Source: Sphingomonas sp. NFR04
GTDB lineage: Bacteria; Pseudomonadota; Alphaproteobacteria; Sphingomonadales; Sphingomonadaceae
Reading direction: 5' to 3'
Length of the DNA: 64,000 nucleotides
NCBI RefSeq assembly: GCF_900114095.1
Contig: NZ_FORV01000002.1
Span: forward strand, 791,748 to 855,747
Part shown: positions 7,588 to 15,471 of the stretch, in pieces
How the letters are laid out: every line of letters starts with the position of its first letter
Numbering within the stretch: position 1 is the first letter of the stretch
The notes under the pieces: model-generated
Seen by the model: only the letters and a program-made list of their open reading frames with translations
The model's database searches: none
What the model was told of the DNA's origin: nothing
Program-made: the position numbers and the translations under genes

Positions 7588-8580
7588 TCAGTCTGCCGTG
7601 CGCAGCAGGGTCGCCACGCGGTTCATGCGCGCGCGGATCGCGGGCGTGTCGAGCGGTGCGTAGCGAAGCTGGATCTTCCCGTCCGCACCGCGCACGACGA
7701 TGGCGGGCCGCACATGCCAGCGCGACGCGAGCTGCTGCCATGCGACGAGTTCGGCCAGGTCCTCCCCCGGCGCAACGCTTGCATATAACGAAACGAACGG
7801 CGTCGCCCGCAGGCCGGCATAGAGCGACGCCGCTTCGTGGATCGGGCGCCTGGCACCGCCGCGCCAGGCAATCGTCGCGACCGGATTCGCCGCCAGGGCC
7901 GGCGCCAGCGCCCGGCCGCCTTCCTTTGCCCAGACTCCTTCACGAAACACGTCGCGCACCGACAGGCCGAGCACGCCATCGACAATATGGGTGCTCTCGT
8001 GCAGCAGAATATAGGGAATGGCGGGCATCTCGCCCGCCTCGATGCGCACCGTCGTGCCGGACCCGTCGTCCTTGAACAGCCCCGCCTCCTTGCCGGTCAG
8101 GAAGCCGCTCAGCGATTCCTGAAACAGGCCCGCCCGCAGCGTCAGGTCGAACAGCGCCGTCCCGCAATCCGCCGCCACGCGGCTCGTAAGCGCATTGCCC
8201 GCACCGGCCGAGGCCTCGACGAAGCTGATGCGGCGCAGATGCCGCTGCAGGATGTCGCGGTGCCGGCGCGGCAGCGCCGCGATCGCCATATCCACCTGCT
8301 TCCACTCGGCGTCTGAAAGCTTGTGCGGCCCCACGCCGGTCGCGCCCGATCCCCGATAGGCCTCAAGGACCTCCGAGGAGGGATCCCCCACCCGCGCGCG
8401 CAGCGGCGTCGACGTGTCGAAGGGCATTGTGCAGGGCGCGCGGTCGCGACGCGGCGCGGCTGGCGCGGCCGGCGCCAGCGAAGACGAGACCAGCATGGCT
8501 GTCAGGACGAGACGATGGTGCAAGGCCGGTCTCCGGAGCGCGAGGCTGACGGTACGCACGCCTGGGCGCTCAGTCTGCAT
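7588..8580 (-). CDS. Putative secreted protein with an HExxH zinc-peptidase-like motif
   Basis: The product is about 330 residues from ATG 8580, which overlaps the MFS stop by 11 bases. The N-terminus holds a hydrophobic signal-like stretch (LVLTAMLVSSSLAPAAPAAP); a TTG at 8523 with GGAG upstream would give a more typical signal peptide and may be the true start. The motif LLHESTHIVDG (HESTH at about 194-198) is a zinc-metallopeptidase type HExxH, and nearby residues (REGVWAKEGG, RRPIHEAASLYAG) could supply further ligands. No specific peptidase family is recognised. It is translationally adjacent to the MFS gene on the same strand, so the two may be one operon. Confidence 0.72.
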   Translation of the reverse strand: MQTERPGVRTVSLALRRPALHHRLVLTAMLVSSSLAPAAPAAPRRDRAPCTMPFDTSTPLRARVGDPSSEVLEAYRGSGATGVGPHKLSDAEWKQVDMAIAALPRRHRDILQRHLRRISFVEASAGAGNALTSRVAADCGTALFDLTLRAGLFQESLSGFLTGKEAGLFKDDGSGTTVRIEAGEMPAIPYILLHESTHIVDGVLGLSVRDVFREGVWAKEGGRALAPALAANPVATIAWRGGARRPIHEAASLYAGLRATPFVSLYASVAPGEDLAELVAWQQLASRWHVRPAIVVRGADGKIQLRYAPLDTPAIRARMNRVATLLRTAD

Positions 8581-9862
8581 TCGGCAACCAGGCATCGGTG
8601 CGTGCGAGCAGCAGCGCTGCCACGATCCCCACCCCGCCGGCACCGGCGACGATCCAGCCCGGTGCCGCGGGCACGCCGCTCGCGGAGATCAGGAGCGCGG
8701 CGGCGAGCGGCCCGAGCCCGCTCAACAGCGTGAAGCTGATGTTGAGCGAAAGGCCGACGCCGCTGAAGCGCCGACGTGGCGGAAACAGTTGGGCGAGCAG
8801 GAACGCGAAGGTGCCATTCGCGCCGGCAACCGCCAGCGCGAGCATCGGCAGCAGGATCACCAGCGACGCGGTGCCGCTGGCCAGCCGCTGGAAACAGACG
8901 GGTGCGCCAAGCAGCAGCGCGACCGAGGACAGTAGCAGCAGGCGATGCGGCGGAAGCCGGTCCGCGAGCCAGGCCGCTCCCAGCAGCGCCGCCGACATGA
9001 CGAGGAGTGCGACGTTCACCGCGACCGCGATCTCGCCAGCCGGATAGTGGAGAATCCTGGCAAGGTAGGCGGGCATATAGCCGAACAGCAGGCCGTTGAA
9101 GGTCGCGGTGGGTGCGGTGAGCGCAACGCCCAGCAGCACCGATCGCGGTTGCAACCACAGCACGTCGCGTACCGGCCGTCGCGCCACATCGCCGCGCACC
9201 GCCTCGAACACCGGCGTCTCCCGCAGGCGGCGGCGCAGCCACAGGCTGGCGAGCCCCAGCAATCCGCCCAGCACGAACGTCACCCGCCAGCCGAAGCGCA
9301 GCAATGCGGCGTCGCCGAGCGAGAGCGTCAGGAGCAGATGAAGGCCCGTGGCGAGCAGCACGCCAATGTTGACGAGCGCGAAGACGACGCCGCACGCGAA
9401 TGCCGGCCGGCGACGCACGCTCTCCACGACGAAGGTGATCGCGCCGGGAAGTTCGCCTCCGATGCACAATCCCTGCAAGATGCGCAGCACCAGCAGCGCG
9501 ATGGTTGCGGCGATCCCCGCGGTCGCATAGGTCGGCAGCAACCCGATCGCGAGCGTACTGCCCGACATGGTGGCGACCGTGACCATGAACACGATCTTGC
9601 GCCCGTATCGATCGCCATAATGGCTGGAGATCATGCCGCCGATCGGCCGCGCCAGATAGCCTGCGGCGAAAATCGCCAGCGCGAGCGTCAATGCAAGGGG
9701 ATCGTCCGCCGGGAAGAAGCAGGCCGCGATGGCGGGGGCGAAGATGCCATAGGCGATGAAGTCGAAATATTCGAGCGCGCCGCCGAGCGCAGCCAGCACC
9801 ACCATCCGCCACGCACCGTCGGCCGAGGGTGCTTGGGGATCGGCCGTCGAGGGTTCCATCAT
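8570..9862 (-). CDS. MFS transporter, metabolite:H+ symporter (MHS/ProP) type
   Basis: The protein has 430 residues and 12 predicted membrane helices. MFS signature elements are visible: the first-helix ALEYFDFIAYGIFAPAIA segment typical of the MHS subfamily, RPIGGMISSHYGDRYGRK (the loop 2-3 motif), and LRILQGLCIGGELPGA in helix 4-5. Members carry small organic acids or osmolytes with protons; the substrate cannot be read here. Start chosen at ATG 9862 (a second ATG follows at once); the longer frame from 9931 is less likely. The stop lies inside the start region of the HExxH gene downstream. Confidence 0.85.
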   Translation of the reverse strand: MMEPSTADPQAPSADGAWRMVVLAALGGALEYFDFIAYGIFAPAIAACFFPADDPLALTLALAIFAAGYLARPIGGMISSHYGDRYGRKIVFMVTVATMSGSTLAIGLLPTYATAGIAATIALLVLRILQGLCIGGELPGAITFVVESVRRRPAFACGVVFALVNIGVLLATGLHLLLTLSLGDAALLRFGWRVTFVLGGLLGLASLWLRRRLRETPVFEAVRGDVARRPVRDVLWLQPRSVLLGVALTAPTATFNGLLFGYMPAYLARILHYPAGEIAVAVNVALLVMSAALLGAAWLADRLPPHRLLLLSSVALLLGAPVCFQRLASGTASLVILLPMLALAVAGANGTFAFLLAQLFPPRRRFSGVGLSLNISFTLLSGLGPLAAALLISASGVPAAPGWIVAGAGGVGIVAALLLARTDAWLPNAD

Positions 9863-10493
9863 CGCTTGTCCATGTTCGTCTCCGCCGGCCGTTCCGCTGC
9901 GTTCTTCCTGAGAGCCCGGGACATGTACCAACGATCTTCCGCCTTCATGTCGCGCGCAGCCGGATCGACTACCGCCGTAGCATCATGCCCGTCGCATATC
10001 CGGCGCTCACGCTACTACATGCACGCTTATCCGGCCCATGCGATACGGCGGCAATGCGCGCCATGGTTACAGCGGCCATCAACGCATCGCCGTCTGTGCC
10101 CCGGTTTGAGCGCTGGCCCTGCCGCCGCCGCTCCTCCACCCGCCTCGCACCGTCCAGGCAATCGGCGTGCCCGGCGAGATCTCCTGCGGTAAAGCGGAAG
10201 CCGTCAGGTCCAGCGACATACGCAGGGTTCAGGAACGGCATCCGGCCCAGCGTGCAGAAGCGCCTGCGTGCGGGGCCACCATGGGACCATCCATGCGTAT
10301 AGGTGCCGTTGACGCCATCGTCGCCGACGACCAGACCCGATCGGTCATGGAGGCGCTTCCAAACACGACCGGCACCATCGCCCCTGCAGTCTTCATCATC
10401 GAAGACGATGAAGGCATGGTGATCGCGTTGAATCTGCCCAGCTGACGTGCACGACATCGGATGCCGCATCGACGTGCATAGGAAAACCGCCCC
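9863..10493. other. Intergenic stretch with no supported gene
   Basis: About 630 bases between the divergent MFS and antiporter genes. Short open frames exist on both strands (for example 10167-10445), but none has a ribosome site, family motif or convincing composition. No repeat or RNA structure was recognised. It presumably holds the two divergent promoters. Confidence 0.5.
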
Positions 10494-12209
10494 TTGAACG
10501 AGACCGAGCACCTTCTCACCGCGCTCCTGCCGATCATCCTGCTGCTCAGCTTCGGGGTGGTCGCCGCAATCGGATCGCGCGCGCTCAGCCTCAGCCCGAT
10601 CGTCGGCTATATCCTGCTGGGGCTGCTGTTGCGCATGGCCGGCTTCACGCTGGGGCCGTCGATGCAGACCGTGTCGGTCCTCGCGCAGCTCGGCGTGGTG
10701 TTCCTGCTGTTCGACATCGGTCTGCATTTCTCGCTCAAGCGGCTGCGGGCGCAGGCGGGGGACATCTTCGGGTTCGGCCCCGCGCAGGTGGTGCTCGCCA
10801 CCGCGATCCTCGCCCTCGCCTGCCACCTGGCCGGCCTGGGGTGGGGCGGCGCGTTCCTGCTCGGGGCAGCGCTGTCGCTATCGTCGACTGCCGTGGTCGT
10901 CGGCCTGATCGCGGAGCGGCACCAGCAGGATTGCCCCGTCGGCCTGACCGCGACGGCGATCCTGGTCTTCCAGGACGTGGCGGGCATCTTCATCCTGATC
11001 GTCGCGACGGCGCTGGAGAGCGGCGGCGGCGCGTTTGCGGCGAGCGCGCTGGCATTGGCCAAGGCGAGCCTCAGTTTCGCCCTCTCGATGGTCGTGGCGC
11101 GCTATCTGATCCGCCCCGCCCTCGATCTCGTCGCGCGCAGCCGCAACGAGGAGGTGTTCACCGGCGTGGCGCTGCTCATTGCCCTGGCGGCAGGGTGGAT
11201 GACGGGCATGATCGGGCTCTCGGTGACGCTCGGCGCGTTCCTCGGCGGCACGATGCTGGCGGACACGCCCTATCGCTCGATCATCCAGTCGGAGATCAAG
11301 CCGTTTCGCGGGCTTCTGCTCGGCTTCTTCTTCGTATCGGTCGGCTTGTCGCTCGACCTGCGGGCGATGACCGAGAGCTGGTATCTCGTCCTGCTCGTCG
11401 CGCTCGCCCTGCTGGTGCTCAAGACCGCCGCCAACGTCACGGCCAGCCTGCTCTTCAAATGGTCGGTGCCCGGGTCGCTGCAGCTCGGCTTCCTGCTGGC
11501 GCAGGGGTCGGAGTTCGCGTTCGTGATCCTCGGGCTGCCGGGCGTCCGCGCTGCGGTGGGCGCGGAGCGATCCTCGATCGTCGTGGCGGCGGTGGCGCTG
11601 ACGCTGGCGGTCACGCCCAATGTCGCCTGGGCCGGGCGGCGGCTGGCGGGCGTGCTGCGAGCGCGGCGGATGCTCCGCGCGGACCCCGAACTGCAGCCGC
11701 AATCCCTGATCGGCCCCGTGATGATCCTCGGCATGGGCGAAGTGGGCCGCGCCGTGGCCGACGCACTGATCCATTTCGACATCGGCTATGTGGCGATGGA
11801 GACCGACCAGCGTCGGCTGCGCGAGGCCCTGGCGGACGGCTATCGCGTGGAATTCGGCGACCTGAGCGACCCGCGCATCTGGCAGCCGACCGCGCTGGAG
11901 GGTCGCCGCGTCAGCGTGCTCACCGAGCCTTCGCTCGAAGTCTCCGGCCGCCTGACGCCGCTCACCCAGAGATATTTCCCCCAGCTGCTGCGCGTGGCCG
12001 TCGTCCGTGACGCGGCCGCCGCCGTGGGCTTCGCCAATGCCGGGCTGACCCCGGTGATCGAGGGATCGGACACGAACGGCCTGGAAACCGCCGCTTTCGT
12101 CCTGAAGGCGCTCGGCACCGATGACGAGAAGGTCGGGGCGTGGATCGTTCATCGCCGGGCACAGGCGGAAAACGGCGCCGAGCAGCCGATGAAGCTGGCA
12201 GCCCGCTAG
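10494..12209 (+). CDS. Kef-type monovalent cation:proton antiporter (CPA2) with TrkA-N domain
   Basis: The protein has 571 residues. The N-terminal ~380 residues form a CPA2 Na+/H+ exchanger domain of about 12 helices; ALSLSSTAVVVGL and ILVFQDVAG are the conserved half-helix motifs of KefB/KefC/YbaL-like antiporters. Residues ~400-540 form a Rossmann-type TrkA-N (RCK) domain with the nucleotide-binding loop MILGMGEVGRAVADAL. The predicted role is K+ (or Na+) efflux in exchange for H+, gated by NAD(H) or glutathione adducts. The start is TTG at 10494, with AGGA about 10 bases upstream; no better in-frame start is seen. It appears monocistronic. Confidence 0.88.
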   Translation: MNETEHLLTALLPIILLLSFGVVAAIGSRALSLSPIVGYILLGLLLRMAGFTLGPSMQTVSVLAQLGVVFLLFDIGLHFSLKRLRAQAGDIFGFGPAQVVLATAILALACHLAGLGWGGAFLLGAALSLSSTAVVVGLIAERHQQDCPVGLTATAILVFQDVAGIFILIVATALESGGGAFAASALALAKASLSFALSMVVARYLIRPALDLVARSRNEEVFTGVALLIALAAGWMTGMIGLSVTLGAFLGGTMLADTPYRSIIQSEIKPFRGLLLGFFFVSVGLSLDLRAMTESWYLVLLVALALLVLKTAANVTASLLFKWSVPGSLQLGFLLAQGSEFAFVILGLPGVRAAVGAERSSIVVAAVALTLAVTPNVAWAGRRLAGVLRARRMLRADPELQPQSLIGPVMILGMGEVGRAVADALIHFDIGYVAMETDQRRLREALADGYRVEFGDLSDPRIWQPTALEGRRVSVLTEPSLEVSGRLTPLTQRYFPQLLRVAVVRDAAAAVGFANAGLTPVIEGSDTNGLETAAFVLKALGTDDEKVGAWIVHRRAQAENGAEQPMKLAAR

Positions 12210-12302
12210 ATCACTGAAAGCGTTCGGCCAGCCGTGGCGGCCGATGGTCGGATTGCAGTGTCGCGCGCCGGACCTCGGTCACCGCATCCGACACCTTCAA
12301 CC

Positions 12303-12339
12303 AAAAAAAATCGGCCGGAGTCCGCAGACTCCGGCCGAT
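12303..12339 (-). terminator. Rho-independent terminator of the TonB receptor gene
   Basis: A perfect 13-bp inverted repeat (12310-12322 with 12327-12339), loop of four bases, followed on the minus strand by eight T. It lies 27 bases past the receptor stop. Confidence 0.92.
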
Positions 12340-12365
12340 CGGGAAAGACGGCGGATCAGGCCTCG

Positions 12366-15170
12366 TTAGAAGGTGATGCGGCCGACGATGGTGAACTTGC
12401 GATCGTTGATGACCGCATCGCGGGGCCGCGTCTCGATGCCGTAATAGGTGGACGTCATCGTGTTGAGCAGGTTCACCGCGTTGGCCGTCAACGCGAAGTG
12501 CGGGTTGACGTTGACGGTGACGGAGGCGTCGAGCTGGCCGAACGGCTTCTCGAACACCGGCAGGTTGCCCGTGCCGTTGCCCGAGGTCGTCACCAGGAAC
12601 TCGCTCCGCCAGTTATAGGCGACGCGTGCCGAGAGCAGGCCATGCTCATACAGGCCCACCAGGTTGTAGTTGTACTTGGACAACCCCTCCAGCGAGACGT
12701 TGCGAACCGGCCCCGCCGTTGCCGGGCTCGGCGCCTGCGAGTCCACATAGGTGAAGTTGCCCTGGAACCCCAGGCCCTTCAGTGCACCCGGCAGGAAGTC
12801 GAAGAACTGCTGGTACGCGACTTCCACGCCCTTGACCTTGGCAGTGGCGGCATTGCTGTAGGAGGTGACGCTGTACCGCGCCGTCACGCCGTCGTCGAAC
12901 GTGACGTCGCGCGTCGAAATACCGGTCTGGATGTAGTTGGAGATGTTCTTGTAGAAGCCCGCCGCGGTCAGCGATCCCGTGCGCGAGAAATACCATTCGA
13001 GCGATACGTCGAAATTGGTCGACTTCATCGGCTTGAGATAGGGATTGCCGCCGCTGGTGACGTGCTCCTGGTTGAGCTGCGCGGCGCCCGGCTCGGTGAT
13101 GTTCAGGCTCGGATTGAGCTGGTCGAACGTCGGCCGCGCGATGTTCTTCGACGCGGCGAAGCGCAGCTGCAGCTTGTCGTTCAGATGGGCGCGCAGGTTC
13201 AGGCTGGGCAGCACCGACGTGTAGCTGGTGCTGTTGGTGATCGGACTCACGGTCGGGTCGGTGACCGTGCTCTGCGTTCCGTCGGGCGCGGTGACCAGAC
13301 CATATTGCTGGTAGAAGCCCGAAACATCGATGTTGGTGCGGATCACGCGCACGCCGATATTGCCGTCGATCGGCACGGCCAGCTGATCGGCCTTGAAGAA
13401 CGCCGCCGCATAGCCGGTATAGGTCTTCTGCGACTCCGTGTTGGTGCCGCTGGGCAGATAAGGCACGGCGGTGGCGACGCCGAGCGCGGCGCGGGTAGCG
13501 TCATAGCTCAACGTGGTGTTGCGGTTGAACAGCAGCGCATTGCCGAACAGATCGGCGTCCCCGCGGAAGAAGTCGCTGAAATCGACCACCTCCAGCGTCG
13601 ACGGCACGGTGGACAGGCCGATATAGCGATAGCCGGTGTCGCTGTAGCGATTGGAGCGGTCGGCATAGCGGAAGCCTGCCTTGATCGAGCGCAGGATGCT
13701 CCCGTCGAAACGATACTCGGCGTCCAGCCTGCCGGTCTTGTCCTCGCCATGCGAGTTGTTCATGTTGTCCAGGTAGAACGCGCCGTTATACGTGCCGACA
13801 TTGGTCAGCCCGGCTGCGGACGTGATCTGGAACGCCGGGATCTTGCCCGAAATGTCCTGGGTAAGCGTGGTCGCGGTGCCGTTCAGGCCGATGATCGACC
13901 GGAGGCTGTCGGTCGTCGAATCGACATATTGCGCATCCGCCGTGATCGTCAGGTTGGCGGTCGGCTTCCACTTGCCATTGAGCGAATAGTCGGTCGTGAC
14001 CGAATGGCGCGTACCGAGGCTGGTGTTCGCCCCGATCGGAAGGTCAACGAACGTGCCGCTCTGGAAATCGCCGTTGGGCGCATAGGCGAAGGCGGCACCC
14101 GGCTGCGGCGTGATCGATGCACCGCTGGTGTAGGCGAAGTAGCTATAGTCGTCGAACCGGAACTTGTAGTCGTTGCGGAACACCTCGCCGGTCAGCTCGA
14201 GCGTGTCGGTCGGCCGCCACTGCAGCGACGCGTCGATCCCGAAGCGGCGGCGATCGCCATAGGCCTCACCGATTCCGGTACCGTGTGGCAACGTTGTCAC
14301 GCTGCCAGTGCGGCCGAGTGAGGCGAGCGTGGCGGCGTCGGTCGCGTTGGTCGGGTCGAGCGTGTAGAACGGCTCGGTCGAGATCGTGTCCTGGCGGAAG
14401 GACGACTTCTGGTACGAGGCGCTGACCAGCACGCCGATTTCACCGATCCCCGTGTTCCAGCGGTCGCTGACCAGCAGCGATGCCGATGGCTGGCTCTCGC
14501 GGACGAGGTCGTTGTACGTGTTCGAGACCGAACCCGAGATCTTGAAGCCGTCGAAGTCGAAAGGCTTGCGCGTGCGGAAGTTGATCGTGCCGCTGAGCTG
14601 ATCTTCGATGAGATCGGCCGAGGGGTTCTTGTAGACGTCGATCCCGGCGAGCAGTTCCGACGGCACGTCCTCCAGGGTCAGCGCATTGTTCGTGCCGCTG
14701 GCCGTGAAGATGTCGCGCCCATTCAGTTCGGTGCGGACCTGGGTGAGGCCGCGGATCGCGACCGCACTGCCCTCGCCGTAATTGCGCTGGATCTGAATGC
14801 CGGAAATGCGCTGCAGCGCCTCCGCGATGTTGCGATCGGGCAGCTTGCCGATGTCTTCGGCGACGATCGAGTCGACGACCTGATCGGCATTGCGCTTGAT
14901 GTTCTGCGCGCTCTGCAGGCTGGCGCGCACGCCGGTTACGACGATTTCCGTGCTGCCGTCGGCAGGCGCGGCACCGGCAGCGCTGTTCTGATCACCGCTG
15001 GGCTGCGTCGTGCCGCTCTGCGTGCCCGCCTGCTGCACGGCCGCGTCGGGCGACGCCGTGCCTGCCTGCGCATAGGCGGGCGCCGCGAGCCCGCACGCCA
15101 GCGCGGCGATGGACGTCCCGACAAAAACCGATCCCGTACGCGCGGCCTGCTTGATACTCTGAACTGACAT
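12366..15170 (-). CDS. TonB-dependent outer membrane receptor, probable oligosaccharide transporter
   Basis: The protein has 934 residues: a signal peptide (about 1-35, ending APAYAQA), a short Ala/Gln-rich linker, then a plug domain starting at EIVVTGVRASLQSAQNIKR and running through DRNIAEALQRISGIQIQR, and a large barrel ending in a C-terminal aromatic (VGRITF). The IVVTG..ASL.SA..IKR opening is typical of the proteobacterial carbohydrate-type TonB receptors of sphingomonads, caulobacters and xanthomonads. The ATG at 15170 has GGAGAGG upstream. The gene diverges from a GH31 glycosidase across about 300 bases, suggesting uptake of an alpha-linked oligosaccharide. It is followed by a strong terminator. 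Confidence 0.93.
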   Translation of the reverse strand: MSVQSIKQAARTGSVFVGTSIAALACGLAAPAYAQAGTASPDAAVQQAGTQSGTTQPSGDQNSAAGAAPADGSTEIVVTGVRASLQSAQNIKRNADQVVDSIVAEDIGKLPDRNIAEALQRISGIQIQRNYGEGSAVAIRGLTQVRTELNGRDIFTASGTNNALTLEDVPSELLAGIDVYKNPSADLIEDQLSGTINFRTRKPFDFDGFKISGSVSNTYNDLVRESQPSASLLVSDRWNTGIGEIGVLVSASYQKSSFRQDTISTEPFYTLDPTNATDAATLASLGRTGSVTTLPHGTGIGEAYGDRRRFGIDASLQWRPTDTLELTGEVFRNDYKFRFDDYSYFAYTSGASITPQPGAAFAYAPNGDFQSGTFVDLPIGANTSLGTRHSVTTDYSLNGKWKPTANLTITADAQYVDSTTDSLRSIIGLNGTATTLTQDISGKIPAFQITSAAGLTNVGTYNGAFYLDNMNNSHGEDKTGRLDAEYRFDGSILRSIKAGFRYADRSNRYSDTGYRYIGLSTVPSTLEVVDFSDFFRGDADLFGNALLFNRNTTLSYDATRAALGVATAVPYLPSGTNTESQKTYTGYAAAFFKADQLAVPIDGNIGVRVIRTNIDVSGFYQQYGLVTAPDGTQSTVTDPTVSPITNSTSYTSVLPSLNLRAHLNDKLQLRFAASKNIARPTFDQLNPSLNITEPGAAQLNQEHVTSGGNPYLKPMKSTNFDVSLEWYFSRTGSLTAAGFYKNISNYIQTGISTRDVTFDDGVTARYSVTSYSNAATAKVKGVEVAYQQFFDFLPGALKGLGFQGNFTYVDSQAPSPATAGPVRNVSLEGLSKYNYNLVGLYEHGLLSARVAYNWRSEFLVTTSGNGTGNLPVFEKPFGQLDASVTVNVNPHFALTANAVNLLNTMTSTYYGIETRPRDAVINDRKFTIVGRITF

Positions 15171-15471
15171 AAACTGTTCCTCTCCTACACGCACAACTGC
15201 GGGCAAGGCTTTGAAAGCGCCCCTTAGGCCCCGATTCGAAGCTGTGAAATATAAAAATTTGTTTCATCGGTGATTTTACGTTGATCGATGATGGTGATGC
15301 GCGCGCTGTCCGACATGTGTCCGGCGTCCCGGAATCTGCCGCCTCCACACCGTGCGCTCGGCGAGGCACGGCGCGCGCGGAACAAGGCCAACGTTTGCAC
15401 AGGTGAATCCAGCTTGCGCAGGTAAACCAAGGCATCATAAGCGCAAATTTCCAGCCAGGCTCGGGAGAGAG
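15171..15471. promoter_or_regulatory. Divergent control region between TonB receptor and GH31 genes
   Basis: About 300 bases containing the only clearly AT-rich stretch nearby (about 15238-15290, with TATAAAAATTT). A short TGAAA...TTTCA inverted element lies in it. It should contain both promoters and any operator; no individual box is certain. Confidence 0.45.

Noticed and set aside
10167..10445. 92-codon plus-strand ORF ending AVFIIEDDEGMVIALNLPS
   Set aside because: The EDD looks like a receiver start, but the frame ends at once and nothing downstream continues a receiver domain.
12234..14321. 695-codon plus-strand ORF
   Set aside because: It is antisense to the first TonB receptor and runs across that gene's terminator.
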